From an uncultured Chitinophagaceae bacterium (lineage in GTDB: Bacteria > Bacteroidota > Bacteroidia > Chitinophagales > Chitinophagaceae): 21,308 nucleotides of DNA. Location of the stretch: positions 1-21,308 of the forward strand of contig CALKVC010000093.1 in the NCBI GenBank assembly GCA_937996595.1. Reading direction: 5' to 3'. A model generated the notes under the pieces. The model ran no database searches, was not told where the DNA came from, and saw nothing but the letters and a program-made list of their open reading frames with translations. The position numbers and the translations under genes were made by a program. Of this stretch, positions 14,026 to 21,308 are shown one piece after another (position 1 is the stretch's first letter; every line of letters begins with the position of its first letter).

Positions 14026-16866
14026 TCATAGAAATAAACCGGTATTACTTTCCCTGCATTTTTTAAGTTCGGCAGGTTTACCGGCAAAAACCAGGTTTCC
14101 GCCGCCATCACCCGCTTCGGGGCCAAGGTCAATAATCCAGTCGCAGCATTTCAATACATCTGTATTATGCTCAATCACTATGATGGAATGCCCCTGTTCT
14201 ACCAGCGCATTAAAAGAGGCCAGTAACTTATTGATATCATGAAAATGCAGGCCGGTGGTTGGTTCATCAAAAATGAACAGGATGCTTCCCTGAGATTTTC
14301 CCTTTCCCAAAAAGGATGCAAGCTTTACGCGTTGCGCTTCTCCGCCGCTAAGTGTACTGGACGATTGCCCCAGTTTTACATAACCCAGCCCTACATCACT
14401 TAAAGGCTGTAATTTCCTGGCCACATCTGCTCCATGTTTAGGATCGAGGCTGAAAAAGGCGATCGCATCATCAACGCCCATTTCCAGCACGTCAAATATA
14501 TTTTTACCGTCAATGGTCACTTCCAGTATCTCCTCTTTAAAACGTTTTCCATTGCACACATCGCATTCCAGGTGCACATCGGCCAGGAACTGCATTTCCA
14601 CAACCTGCTCGCCTTCACCTTTGCAGGCATCGCACCTTCCTCCATCCACATTGAATGAAAAATGCCTGGGCATAAACCCACGCATCTTGCTCAGGGGCTG
14701 TGCGGCAAACAGGTCCCTTATTTCATCATATGCCTTAATATAGGTAACCGGGTTGCTACGGCTCGATTTACCAATCGGGTTCTGGTCAACCATTTCAACT
14801 TGCCGTATATAATCTATATCCCCTGATAATTTGCGAAACAACCCCGGCTTGTCGGTAAATTCTTCTTTCAGTTTTTTTAATGCCGGATACAGTACCTGTT
14901 TCACCAGTGTTGTTTTTCCGCTGCCACTTACGCCACTTACCGCACAAAGCACATTTAACGGAAATTCCACAGTAATGTTTTTTAAGTTATGCTGCATGGC
15001 GCCTTCCACGGTTAGGGAACGTATCCATTTACGCACCTGTTTTGGCGGATTAATACTTAGCTTTCCCGATAAATATTTTCCGGTAAGACTCTTATCATCT
15101 GCCATGATATACTCATAATTACCTGCTGAAACCACTTTACCCCCGAGGTGGCTGGCAAATGGCCCCATATCTATGATATGGTCGGCTTCTTTCATCATCA
15201 TTTCATCGTGCTCCACCACAACCACGGTATTTCCAAGGTCGCGTAACTCCTTCAATACGGCTATCAATCGTTTGGTATCGCGGCTGTGTAAACCGATGGA
15301 TGGCTCATCCAATATATAGAGTGAATTGGTTAAGTTGCTTCCGAGGCTGCGTGTTAACTGTATTCGCTGGCTTTCACCGCCACTGAGCGAGTTGGCCAGC
15401 CTGCTTAGCGTGAGGTAACCCAATCCAACATCCATCAATGTTTTCAGCCGGTGTTCCAGTTCGGCAAGTATTCTTTTGGCTACCTGCTGATCGTATGCTC
15501 CCAGTTTCAGTTTACTGAACCACTGAACCAGGTCCCTCACAGGCATTTCACAAAGTTCCCCGATATGTTTGTTCCCCACTTTTACATAAAGTGCCTCTTT
15601 GCGTAACCGGTAGCCATTGCATACTGTGCATAATGTTCTTCCGCGGTACCTGCTTAACAAAACGCGGTATTGCACTTTGTACAGGTTCTGTTCCACCTCT
15701 TTGAAAAAATCATCAATACCGTTCACGTGCTCATTCCCTTTCCACAGCAGGTGAAGCTGCCCCTGCGTAAGGTCCATCACAGGTTTATGAACCGGGAACC
15801 CGGTTTTTTTTGCGGCCCGGATAAAAGCCTCTTTCCATTCACCCAGTTTTTCGCCTTTCCAGGGCGCTACAGCCCCTTCATACAGGCTTAAACGCTTGTC
15901 GGGAATTACCAGGTCAGGGTCTATTCCCAGGATCTGTGAAAACCCTTCACAAACCGGGCAGGCTCCATATGGGTTATTGAATGAAAACAGGTTAGGTACG
16001 GGTTCTTCAAACTGCATGCGATCCAGTTCAAACTTATTACTGAATGAAAGCTGTTTCTTCCCGTTAATTTCCAGCAACATCATGCCATCGCCTTCATAAA
16101 AGGCCGTATTCACCGAATCGGATATGCGGTGCAGGTCATCATCATCAAATGCTTTTTTAACCAACCGGTCAATCAGGATAAACGTATCTTCTTTTCCTTT
16201 TCCGTTGATGGTATCCATAAAAGCGCCTGCATCCTTCATTTCCAGCAGGTCTTCCATTCTTATAACTTCACCGTTCCTGTAAAGCCTTGAAAATCCCTTT
16301 TGCAGCAGGATGTTCATTTCTTCCCGTATGTCCCGGTTACGGTGTTTTTTAAACGGTACCAGTAAATGAACCTTGTCTCCGTCTTTCAATGCATGGATGG
16401 CTTGCAGCACATCGGCCACGTCATCCTTTTTCACTTCCCTGCCGCTTACCGGTGAAATGGTTTTACCAGTACGGGCGAATAACAGGCGCAGGTAATCATA
16501 AATTTCAGTCATGCTGCCAACGGTGCTTCTTGGTGTACGGGTTATCACTTTCTGTTCGATGGCAATGGCAGGGCATAATCCTTTTATATAATCAACATCC
16601 GGCTTATTCATTCGCTGCATGAACTGCCTGGCATAAGCGCTGAGGCTTTCGGCATATCGACGCTGGCCTTCAGCAAACAATGTATCTATGGTTAATGACG
16701 ATTTTCCCGAGCCGGAAACACCCGTTACAACGACGAGTTTATTTCGTGGTATCGTTACCGTTACATTCTGCAGGTTATGTACCCTGGCACCTTTAATGAG
16801 TATGCCGTTATCATCTGCTTTTAGTGTATCCGTCTTCTTTTTCCCTGCGGTTTTTATTTCCTTCAT
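14026..16866 (-). CDS. uvrA: Excinuclease ABC subunit A (UvrA), with an incomplete first zinc finger
   Basis: UvrA recognises bulky DNA damage with UvrB in nucleotide excision repair. The product is 946 residues, the normal length. Two ABC modules are visible: Walker A GVSGSGKSS at 49-57 with signature LSGGESQRIQL and ILDEPSIGLH; and GVSGSGKTT near 641-650 with signature LSGGEAQRVKL and FDEPTTGLH. The second zinc finger is complete (RCDACKGEG and CDVCNGKRF). The first keeps only its second pair (C303, C306, in ACPVCEG); the positions of the first pair hold F279 and D282. I believe this variant occurs in Bacteroidota UvrA. The frame extends upstream to 16962, but homology and the ATG at 16866 support the shorter start. 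Confidence 0.94.
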   Translation of the reverse strand: MKEIKTAGKKKTDTLKADDNGILIKGARVHNLQNVTVTIPRNKLVVVTGVSGSGKSSLTIDTLFAEGQRRYAESLSAYARQFMQRMNKPDVDYIKGLCPAIAIEQKVITRTPRSTVGSMTEIYDYLRLLFARTGKTISPVSGREVKKDDVADVLQAIHALKDGDKVHLLVPFKKHRNRDIREEMNILLQKGFSRLYRNGEVIRMEDLLEMKDAGAFMDTINGKGKEDTFILIDRLVKKAFDDDDLHRISDSVNTAFYEGDGMMLLEINGKKQLSFSNKFELDRMQFEEPVPNLFSFNNPYGACPVCEGFSQILGIDPDLVIPDKRLSLYEGAVAPWKGEKLGEWKEAFIRAAKKTGFPVHKPVMDLTQGQLHLLWKGNEHVNGIDDFFKEVEQNLYKVQYRVLLSRYRGRTLCTVCNGYRLRKEALYVKVGNKHIGELCEMPVRDLVQWFSKLKLGAYDQQVAKRILAELEHRLKTLMDVGLGYLTLSRLANSLSGGESQRIQLTRSLGSNLTNSLYILDEPSIGLHSRDTKRLIAVLKELRDLGNTVVVVEHDEMMMKEADHIIDMGPFASHLGGKVVSAGNYEYIMADDKSLTGKYLSGKLSINPPKQVRKWIRSLTVEGAMQHNLKNITVEFPLNVLCAVSGVSGSGKTTLVKQVLYPALKKLKEEFTDKPGLFRKLSGDIDYIRQVEMVDQNPIGKSSRSNPVTYIKAYDEIRDLFAAQPLSKMRGFMPRHFSFNVDGGRCDACKGEGEQVVEMQFLADVHLECDVCNGKRFKEEILEVTIDGKNIFDVLEMGVDDAIAFFSLDPKHGADVARKLQPLSDVGLGYVKLGQSSSTLSGGEAQRVKLASFLGKGKSQGSILFIFDEPTTGLHFHDINKLLASFNALVEQGHSIIVIEHNTDVLKCCDWIIDLGPEAGDGGGNLVFAGKPAELKKCRESNTGLFL

Positions 16867-16929
16867 GATTGCGCTAATGTACTCCAGAATAGTGTTATTA
16901 CTGCATTTTGTGAAATTAATCATAAAGTT

Positions 16930-16939
16930 ACTACGTAGT
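16930..16939. promoter_or_regulatory. Palindrome ACTACGTAGT upstream of uvrA, possible operator
   Basis: A perfect 10-base palindrome about 63 bases upstream of the uvrA ATG. It abuts a minus-strand promoter-like TAACTTTA (plus positions 16923-16930). The half-site-like word TTCTACGA occurs next to it (16939-16946) and again at 17085-17092. This could be a repressor site in the uvrA/sigma-factor divergent region, but it is short and no regulator gene is nearby. Confidence 0.25.
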
Positions 16940-17151
16940 TCTACGATTGTTTTCGAGAACAAGTACTTTAGTTTTCAGAATCCATGAAAAAAGTTTGAAA
17001 AAGATTTGGCGGTTTATATTTTATCACTATTTTCACAGTCCAATATCCAATAAATGAAAAGCCGTCGATGCCTATCAAATAGACTTCTACGAAATTTTTC
17101 TCCTTATTGGTTAGAACAACAATCCTTAACCAAACAAAAACTGTAGAAGTT

Positions 17152-17733
17152 ATGAAATGCCTTAACAACCTTACCGACCAACAACTTGTTCACCTGTACA
17201 TGGAGGGTGATTCAAACGCACTTGCAACACTTGTAAACCGTTACAAGGACAAAATTTTCACTTCCATTTATTTATTGGTAAAAGACAAATACCTGGCCGA
17301 AGACATTTTCCAGGATGTGTTTATCCGTATTATTGATACGCTGAGGGGCGGACGTTATACCGATGAAGGTAAATTCCTGCCCTGGGCCATGAGGATAGCA
17401 CATAACCTGTGTGTTGACCATTTCAGGAAAGTTAAGCGCAGCCCAAGCATTAAAACCAGCGATGACCGTGATATTTTTGAAGTATTGAATTTTTCTGAGC
17501 CGGGCGCCGACCAGCGCATGATGGCTGACCAAAGCTATGATAAGATCAGGAAAATGATTGACCTGTTACCCGAAGACCAGCGCGAAGTGATCATCCTGCG
17601 CCATTATGCCGATTTAAGTTTCAAGGAAATTTCAGCCCTTACCAAATGCAGCATCAACACTGCCCTGGGAAGGATGCGTTATGGTTTGATCAACCTGCGT
17701 AAAATGATGACAGAAAAACAGATCGCATTATAA
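17152..17733 (+). CDS. RNA polymerase sigma factor, sigma-70 family (ECF type)
   Basis: A 193-residue sigma factor with only regions 2 and 4. Region 2 covers about 17-90 and includes LVNRYKDKIFTSIYLLVKD and the core-binding/-7 recognition stretch AEDIFQDVFIRI and WAMRIAHNLCVDHFRK. Region 4 covers about 130-185, with LPEDQREVIILRHYADLSFKEIS and a helix-turn-helix ending at NTALGRMRYGL. The frame opens upstream to a TTG at 17107, but the ATG at 17152 gives the expected N-terminus MKCLNNLTDQQL. It is divergent from uvrA across 285 bases. No anti-sigma factor or TonB/SusC gene follows; instead there is a terminator, so it is transcribed alone and its control is not evident here. Confidence 0.92.
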   Translation: MKCLNNLTDQQLVHLYMEGDSNALATLVNRYKDKIFTSIYLLVKDKYLAEDIFQDVFIRIIDTLRGGRYTDEGKFLPWAMRIAHNLCVDHFRKVKRSPSIKTSDDRDIFEVLNFSEPGADQRMMADQSYDKIRKMIDLLPEDQREVIILRHYADLSFKEISALTKCSINTALGRMRYGLINLRKMMTEKQIAL

Positions 17734-17763
17734 TTTTAGTTGACCACGATTAATTGAATAAAG

Positions 17764-17790
17764 AACCTTCCGGAAACGGGAGGTTTTTTA
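17764..17790 (+). terminator. Rho-independent terminator after the sigma-factor gene
   Basis: An 8-base-pair stem (AACCTTCC at 17764-17771 with GGGAGGTT at 17778-17785, one G-T pair), loop GGAAAC, then a T run to 17789. It begins 31 bases after the sigma-factor stop. Confidence 0.85.
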
Positions 17791-17800
17791 TGTGGGAGTA

Positions 17801-17837
17801 ATTCATAATTAAGAATTAATAATTAATAATTAAGAAT
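17801..17837. repeat. AT-only short direct repeat between sigma-factor and dsbD-like genes
   Basis: ATAATTAAGAAT at 17805-17816 recurs exactly at 17826-17837, a 21-base period, separated by TAATAATTA. The stretch is almost wholly A and T. It lies just outside the terminator and ends 17 bases before the dsbD-like stop codon. It is probably a slippage-derived dispersed repeat. Confidence 0.6.
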
Positions 17838-17854
17838 AGAAAACATGGAAAGGG

Positions 17855-19024
17855 TTATTTCTTATTAAATGCATCCAGCCCGCATTGCAGCCAGGCTAAG
17901 TACTCATTGGCAGCAGGCATATACCCTACCGGGTGCGACAGCAACTTTTCTTCATTATCAAGAATGGCATACAGCGGTTGTGCATTATTGGAGAAATTCT
18001 CTGTTTCAAAAGTTGACCATTTATCGCCAACCGTAATGATTTCCTTTTTAATCCCTTCCTTTGTGGTATACGTGAATTGGGAAGCGGTGGGTAATTTTTT
18101 CTTGTCATCCACATACAGCGAGATAACCACAAATTTATCCTTCATCAGTTGGTACACGTCGGGCTGGCTCCAAACTTTTTCTTCCATCCGGCGGCAGTTA
18201 ACACATGCATACCCGGTAAAATCAAGTAATACCGGTTTATTCTCTGCGCGTGCCCGTTTCATCCCCTCCTCATAATCCCTGCTGCAGTTAAGGCCAAGCA
18301 CACAATCTGATTCTTTCTGATAGATGCTGTAATATAACGGTGGCGGGAAGCCGCTGATAAGTGTGAGGTTTGCCCAGCGGGTATTGGTAATCCCGGGAAC
18401 GAGATATAAGGTAAATGCAGCAGCCAGCAAGGCAAGCGACAGCCTGGTAACGGAAAGTTTCTTAAGCGGCGAATCATGTTTGAAGCGGATAAACCCGAAC
18501 AGGTAAAGCGATAGCCCGGCGCCTGTAATGATCCAGATACCGATGAAAATCTCCCTTTTAAGCAAACCCCAGTGTTTTACCAGGTCGGCATTTGAAAGGA
18601 ATTTAAATGCCAGGGCAAGTTCTATGAAACCAAGCACCACTTTTACGGTATTAAGCCATCCGCCGGATTTTGGTAAGGAATTGAGCCAGTTAGGAAAAAG
18701 GGCAAACAAGGCAAACGGCAAAGCCAGGGCAAGCCCGAAACCTGCCATACCCGAACTGAGCTGCATGGCTCCCCCGTCTCCTGATAATGAGCCAGCCAGC
18801 AAAGAACCAAGGATTGGGCCTGTACATGAAAATGAAACCAATGCCAGGGTTAATGCCATGAAGAATATCCCGAATATATTACCGGCTCCTGCACGGCTGT
18901 CGGCCTTACTGGAAATAGACGCCGGCAAACTGATTTCATAATACCCGAAAAACGAAAAAGCAAAAAATATGAAAATGGCGAAGAAGAAATAATTCTCGAT
19001 GTTAATCAACTTGCTGCGGAGCAT
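17855..19024 (-). CDS. DsbD-like thiol:disulfide interchange protein, 5'-truncated
   Basis: The product corresponds to the C-terminal part of DsbD, which carries electrons from cytoplasmic thioredoxin across the inner membrane to periplasmic proteins. Visible are several membrane spans, the conserved SFSCTGPILGS with the second transmembrane cysteine (C67), PNWLNSLPKSGGWLN, and a C-terminal thioredoxin-like domain with CVNC at 274-277. The N-terminal periplasmic domain and the first membrane segments, including the span with the other redox cysteine (usually in a TPCVFPM context), are missing. Full-length Bacteroidota homologues are usually well over 600 residues; this one has 389. Family likeness begins at about YFFFAIFIFFAFSFFG; the first ten or so residues belong to the foreign side of the junction. 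The protein cannot work as a complete DsbD. Confidence 0.85.
   Translation of the reverse strand: MLRSKLINIENYFFFAIFIFFAFSFFGYYEISLPASISSKADSRAGAGNIFGIFFMALTLALVSFSCTGPILGSLLAGSLSGDGGAMQLSSGMAGFGLALALPFALFALFPNWLNSLPKSGGWLNTVKVVLGFIELALAFKFLSNADLVKHWGLLKREIFIGIWIITGAGLSLYLFGFIRFKHDSPLKKLSVTRLSLALLAAAFTLYLVPGITNTRWANLTLISGFPPPLYYSIYQKESDCVLGLNCSRDYEEGMKRARAENKPVLLDFTGYACVNCRRMEEKVWSQPDVYQLMKDKFVVISLYVDDKKKLPTASQFTYTTKEGIKKEIITVGDKWSTFETENFSNNAQPLYAILDNEEKLLSHPVGYMPAANEYLAWLQCGLDAFNKK
18955..18995. other. Junction between two DNAs of different origin
   Basis: Leftward reading gives DsbD sequence up to about here, and rightward reading gives protease II sequence from about here on. The two homologies overlap for some 30 bases (F-rich on one strand, K/E-rich on the other), so the exact point cannot be fixed. 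Both genes lack their 5' parts. No transposase, inverted repeat, target duplication or tRNA marks the site. Base composition and arginine codon choice change across it. Confidence 0.75.
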
Positions 19025-20689
19025 GCCTATTTTTCACTCGGTACGCTTAAATTAAGTCCCTGCCAAACATTTCTTGCATATTCCTATGATGTGGACGGCT
19101 CGGAATATTATCGTATTTCCGTCAAAAATGTACAATCAGGCGAAATAGTAGGACATACTATCACAGACACACATGGTACTGCCGAATGGTTGTCCGATAG
19201 CAGCGGCTTTATTTACACACGTCTTGATGAACAATTTAGACCATATAAAGTGTTTTATCATGATATTATGCAACCTCAAGAAAAAGACAGTCTTTTATTT
19301 CATGATAAAGATGATGCATTTTTTATTGATATTCATAAATCAAAAGACGGGAAATATATTTTTGTCCAAATGGCAAGTTCCACAACATCGGAAGCATGGT
19401 TTGTATCATCCCAAGCACCGCTTGGTGAATTACAATGCATAGAACCACGCAATCATGGTCGTGAATATTATGCTGAAAGTAAAGATGATATTCTGTTTAT
19501 TATGACCAATGATAATGCCAAGAATTTTAAAATCATGCAAACGACAATAGAAAATCCGAGTATAAATTCGTGGCAGGAAATTTGGGCACATAATGAAAAT
19601 CAACGATTGCAATGGATAGAATTATTTGATAAAAAAATGGTTATTTGTTATAGACGAGGCGGATTGCAACGTTTATATATTACTGATTATTCATTCCATA
19701 ATGGCATGGAAATACCCATGCCCGAGCAAACATTCTCTTTAAGCGGAGGACGTAATTTTCAGCCGGATGCAGCTTTTTATCGCTTTAATTATACATCACC
19801 GATTACTCCGGCTTCCGTCATAGATATTTCTTTCGATGATTATACATTGCATACTCGCAAAACAACGGAAGTGCAAGGATATTCGCCGGAACAATATTGC
19901 GTGGAATCTCATACCGTTGTGGCATCAGATGGGACAGAAATTCCTCTCACAATTTTAATGAAAAAAGATTTTGTGCGGGATGGCTCACATCCATGTTTAT
20001 TATATGGCTATGGCTCTTATGGTATAAGTATGCCGGATCGTTTTTCGTCGAATATTTTTTCTTTGCTTGACCGTGGATTTTGTTATGCGCTTGCTCATAT
20101 TCGTGGTGGTGGTGAGCATGGCGAAAAATGGCATGATCAAGGAAAAATGTTGGAAAAAATCAATACATTTACCGATTTTATTGCTTGCGGCGATTATCTT
20201 ACAAAAAATTTATTTACCCAAACGCAAAAAATGGTGATTGAAGGTGGCAGTGCCGGTGGTCTTTTGATGGGTGCCGTTACTAATTTACGCCCTGATTTAT
20301 GCAAAGCAGTGATAGCGCATGTTCCTTTTGTTGATGTCATCAATACGATGTTAGATCCGACATTACCTCTGACGGTTACAGAATATGAAGAATGGGGCAA
20401 TCCGAATGAAAAACAGTATTTCGATTATATGATGTCATATTCGCCGTATGATAATGTCACAGAAAAAGAGTATCCGAATATTTTGGCTATCGGTGGTTTG
20501 AATGACCCCCGTGTGTCATATTGGGAACCGACAAAATGGGTAGCAAAGATACGTGAGAAAAAAACGGATTCTAATATTGTCCTGCTCAAAACAAATATGG
20601 ACTCAGGACATTTTGGTACAACGGGACGTTTTAATTATCTGAAAGAAATTGCTTTTGATTATGCGTATATGATATGGATGACACAATAA
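18962..20689 (+). CDS. ptrB: Protease II (oligopeptidase B, prolyl oligopeptidase family S9A), 5'-truncated
   Basis: A serine peptidase that cuts short peptides after basic residues. Family likeness starts near KKYENGEEEIILDVNQLA, so the frame is annotated from about 18962; it has no start codon there, and the first in-frame one is the GTG at 19091. About 575 residues remain of the usual 680-700, so roughly 100-120 N-terminal residues are lost. Blades of the beta-propeller come first, then the alpha/beta-hydrolase domain. Counting from the GTG, the triad is Ser387 in GGSAGG, Asp472 in GLNDPRVSYWEP and His507 in DSGHFG, all intact. GYGSYGI and HIRGGGEHG are further family motifs. It is AT-rich with CGT arginine codons, unlike the left-hand genes. 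A proteobacterial source is likely. Confidence 0.85.
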   Translation, partial: KKYENGEEEIILDVNQLAAEHAYFSLGTLKLSPCQTFLAYSYDVDGSEYYRISVKNVQSGEIVGHTITDTHGTAEWLSDSSGFIYTRLDEQFRPYKVFYHDIMQPQEKDSLLFHDKDDAFFIDIHKSKDGKYIFVQMASSTTSEAWFVSSQAPLGELQCIEPRNHGREYYAESKDDILFIMTNDNAKNFKIMQTTIENPSINSWQEIWAHNENQRLQWIELFDKKMVICYRRGGLQRLYITDYSFHNGMEIPMPEQTFSLSGGRNFQPDAAFYRFNYTSPITPASVIDISFDDYTLHTRKTTEVQGYSPEQYCVESHTVVASDGTEIPLTILMKKDFVRDGSHPCLLYGYGSYGISMPDRFSSNIFSLLDRGFCYALAHIRGGGEHGEKWHDQGKMLEKINTFTDFIACGDYLTKNLFTQTQKMVIEGGSAGGLLMGAVTNLRPDLCKAVIAHVPFVDVINTMLDPTLPLTVTEYEEWGNPNEKQYFDYMMSYSPYDNVTEKEYPNILAIGGLNDPRVSYWEPTKWVAKIREKKTDSNIVLLKTNMDSGHFGTTGRFNYLKEIAFDYAYMIWMTQ

Positions 20690-20703
20690 TCATCTTAAAA
20701 TCG

Positions 20704-20740
20704 AAAAAAAGGCGAGGATATATTATCCCCGCCTTTTTTT
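20704..20740. terminator. Bidirectional Rho-independent terminator
   Basis: Seven A, then the stem GGCGAGGAT (20711-20719) and ATCCCCGCC (20725-20733) with one A-C mismatch, loop ATATT, then seven T. It begins 14 bases after the protease II stop and, with runs on both sides, can end both this gene and the convergent gene at 20846. Confidence 0.9.
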
Positions 20741-20845
20741 ATGTTCTTACAACTCTTTGCACAAATTATTCTGACCTTGATTATCTCTTTAATTGATTTA
20801 TCTTGTTCAATTATTTGCAATTTATATTTATTTGCGTATATGAAC

Positions 20846-21298
20846 TCAAATTTCATCTTCTTTCATTTCTGCTTCCAATTCGCGTTGGATTTGTTTTTCC
20901 ATTTCTTGTAATCGCTTTTCAAGATTTCGCATGGAACGCTCCAATTGTTGCTCATGTTTTTTATTCATACGAGGCATGGTTTTATTATTCTCATCGTCCG
21001 ATTCATCCTCAGGGAAAGAAAAATTAAAATCAAAATTATCTCTATTATTATTGGTACTGAATGAAAGTGCTTTGCCAAGTCCGAAGGAAAAACCACTCTG
21101 TATTCCCAATAATTCGGCTTCTTCCGGTGGTAAAATTGACGGGATAGAAGAATTATCATTCAATCCCATAGCAAAAGAGTGCAAAGAAGAAACATTATCC
21201 GCATTTTCTTCATTATCCAAGCGTTCATCTTTTATACGTTGTAAGCGTTTTTTTTGTTTTTCATCCAATATGGATTGTACGCTGACTATCATGTCCAT
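20846..21298 (-). CDS. Hypothetical protein, highly charged with C-terminal coiled coil
   Basis: I do not recognise this 150-residue protein. It starts at ATG 21298 (a second ATG follows at 21292); the frame is still open to the window edge, so a longer N-terminus cannot be ruled out. The N-terminal part is basic and helical (EKQKKRLQRIKDERL). A middle part has serine, asparagine and glycine-rich stretches (GIQSGFSFGLGKALSFS) and an acidic segment (PEDESDDENNK). The last 35 residues or so are heptad-like and charged (EQQLERSMRNLEKRLQEME), probably a coiled coil. There is no signal peptide or membrane span. It is convergent with protease II across a shared terminator and has the same AT-rich composition, so it belongs to the right-hand DNA. 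Confidence 0.6.
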   Translation of the reverse strand: MDMIVSVQSILDEKQKKRLQRIKDERLDNEENADNVSSLHSFAMGLNDNSSIPSILPPEEAELLGIQSGFSFGLGKALSFSTNNNRDNFDFNFSFPEDESDDENNKTMPRMNKKHEQQLERSMRNLEKRLQEMEKQIQRELEAEMKEDEI

Positions 21299-21308
21299 TT
21301 CTTTTTTA

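Noticed and set aside
13934..14242. ORF of 102 codons on the plus strand over the uvrA 3' end
   Set aside because: It runs through the inverted-repeat element and antisense to conserved UvrA codons, with no family likeness.
16867..16962. Upstream extension of UvrA by 32 residues
   Set aside because: The extra residues have no likeness to UvrA N-termini and the region contains the likely promoter; the ATG at 16866 fits the family.
18900..19100. Insertion sequence or integrative element boundary at the junction
   Set aside because: No transposase, integrase, terminal inverted repeat, target-site duplication or tRNA is visible, and both flanking genes lose 5' ends, which a simple insertion does not explain.

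Overview
The window suggests the genome of a member of the Bacteroidota, most like the Chitinophagaceae, over roughly positions 1-18,960. The evidence is several promoter elements of the Bacteroidota form TAnnTTTG, starts without clear Shine-Dalgarno sequences, frequent AGG arginine codons, and families typical of this phylum (DUF3127, DUF4293, a DsbD-type thioredoxin protein, NatAB-like transporter genes). From about 18,960 to the right edge the DNA looks like it comes from another organism. It is more AT-rich (20 and 21 G+C in two 60-base lines I counted, against 24 and 28 in two lines on the left), prefers CGT/CGC arginine codons, and has a classical A-run/hairpin/T-run terminator.

Layout, left to right. 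dnaA runs leftward off the edge (1-1419) and is divergent from a small OB-fold protein with an SSB-like acidic tail (1844-2233). A block of short repeats follows, then an FAD-dependent oxidoreductase (2393-3973). Next is an ABC-2 exporter pair, ATPase then permease (4097-6332), convergent with a leftward polysaccharide-export pair (SLBB outer-membrane exporter, then Wzz-like chain-length protein, 9751-6339). Two more leftward genes encode an FMN-dependent nitronate monooxygenase/FabK-like enzyme and a sugar-nucleotide pyrophosphorylase. Rightward glyA and a DUF4293 membrane protein come next. Beyond a 109-bp inverted-repeat element lies leftward uvrA, divergent from a short sigma-70-family factor with a terminator. 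The last left-hand gene is a leftward DsbD-like gene cut off at its 5' end.

At about 18,955-18,995 the truncated dsbD-like gene meets, head to head, a protease II (prolyl oligopeptidase family) gene that has also lost its 5' end. After its terminator comes a convergent, highly charged protein of unknown function. Two genes losing their 5' parts at one point, with a change of base composition, is best read as an assembly chimera or a recombination joint, not as a designed locus.

Most genes are housekeeping functions: replication initiation, one-carbon metabolism, excision repair and envelope export. I found no defence system, CRISPR array, prophage, transposase or biosynthetic cluster. The most interesting items are the junction, the repeat families, the SSB-like tail and the incomplete first zinc finger of UvrA.
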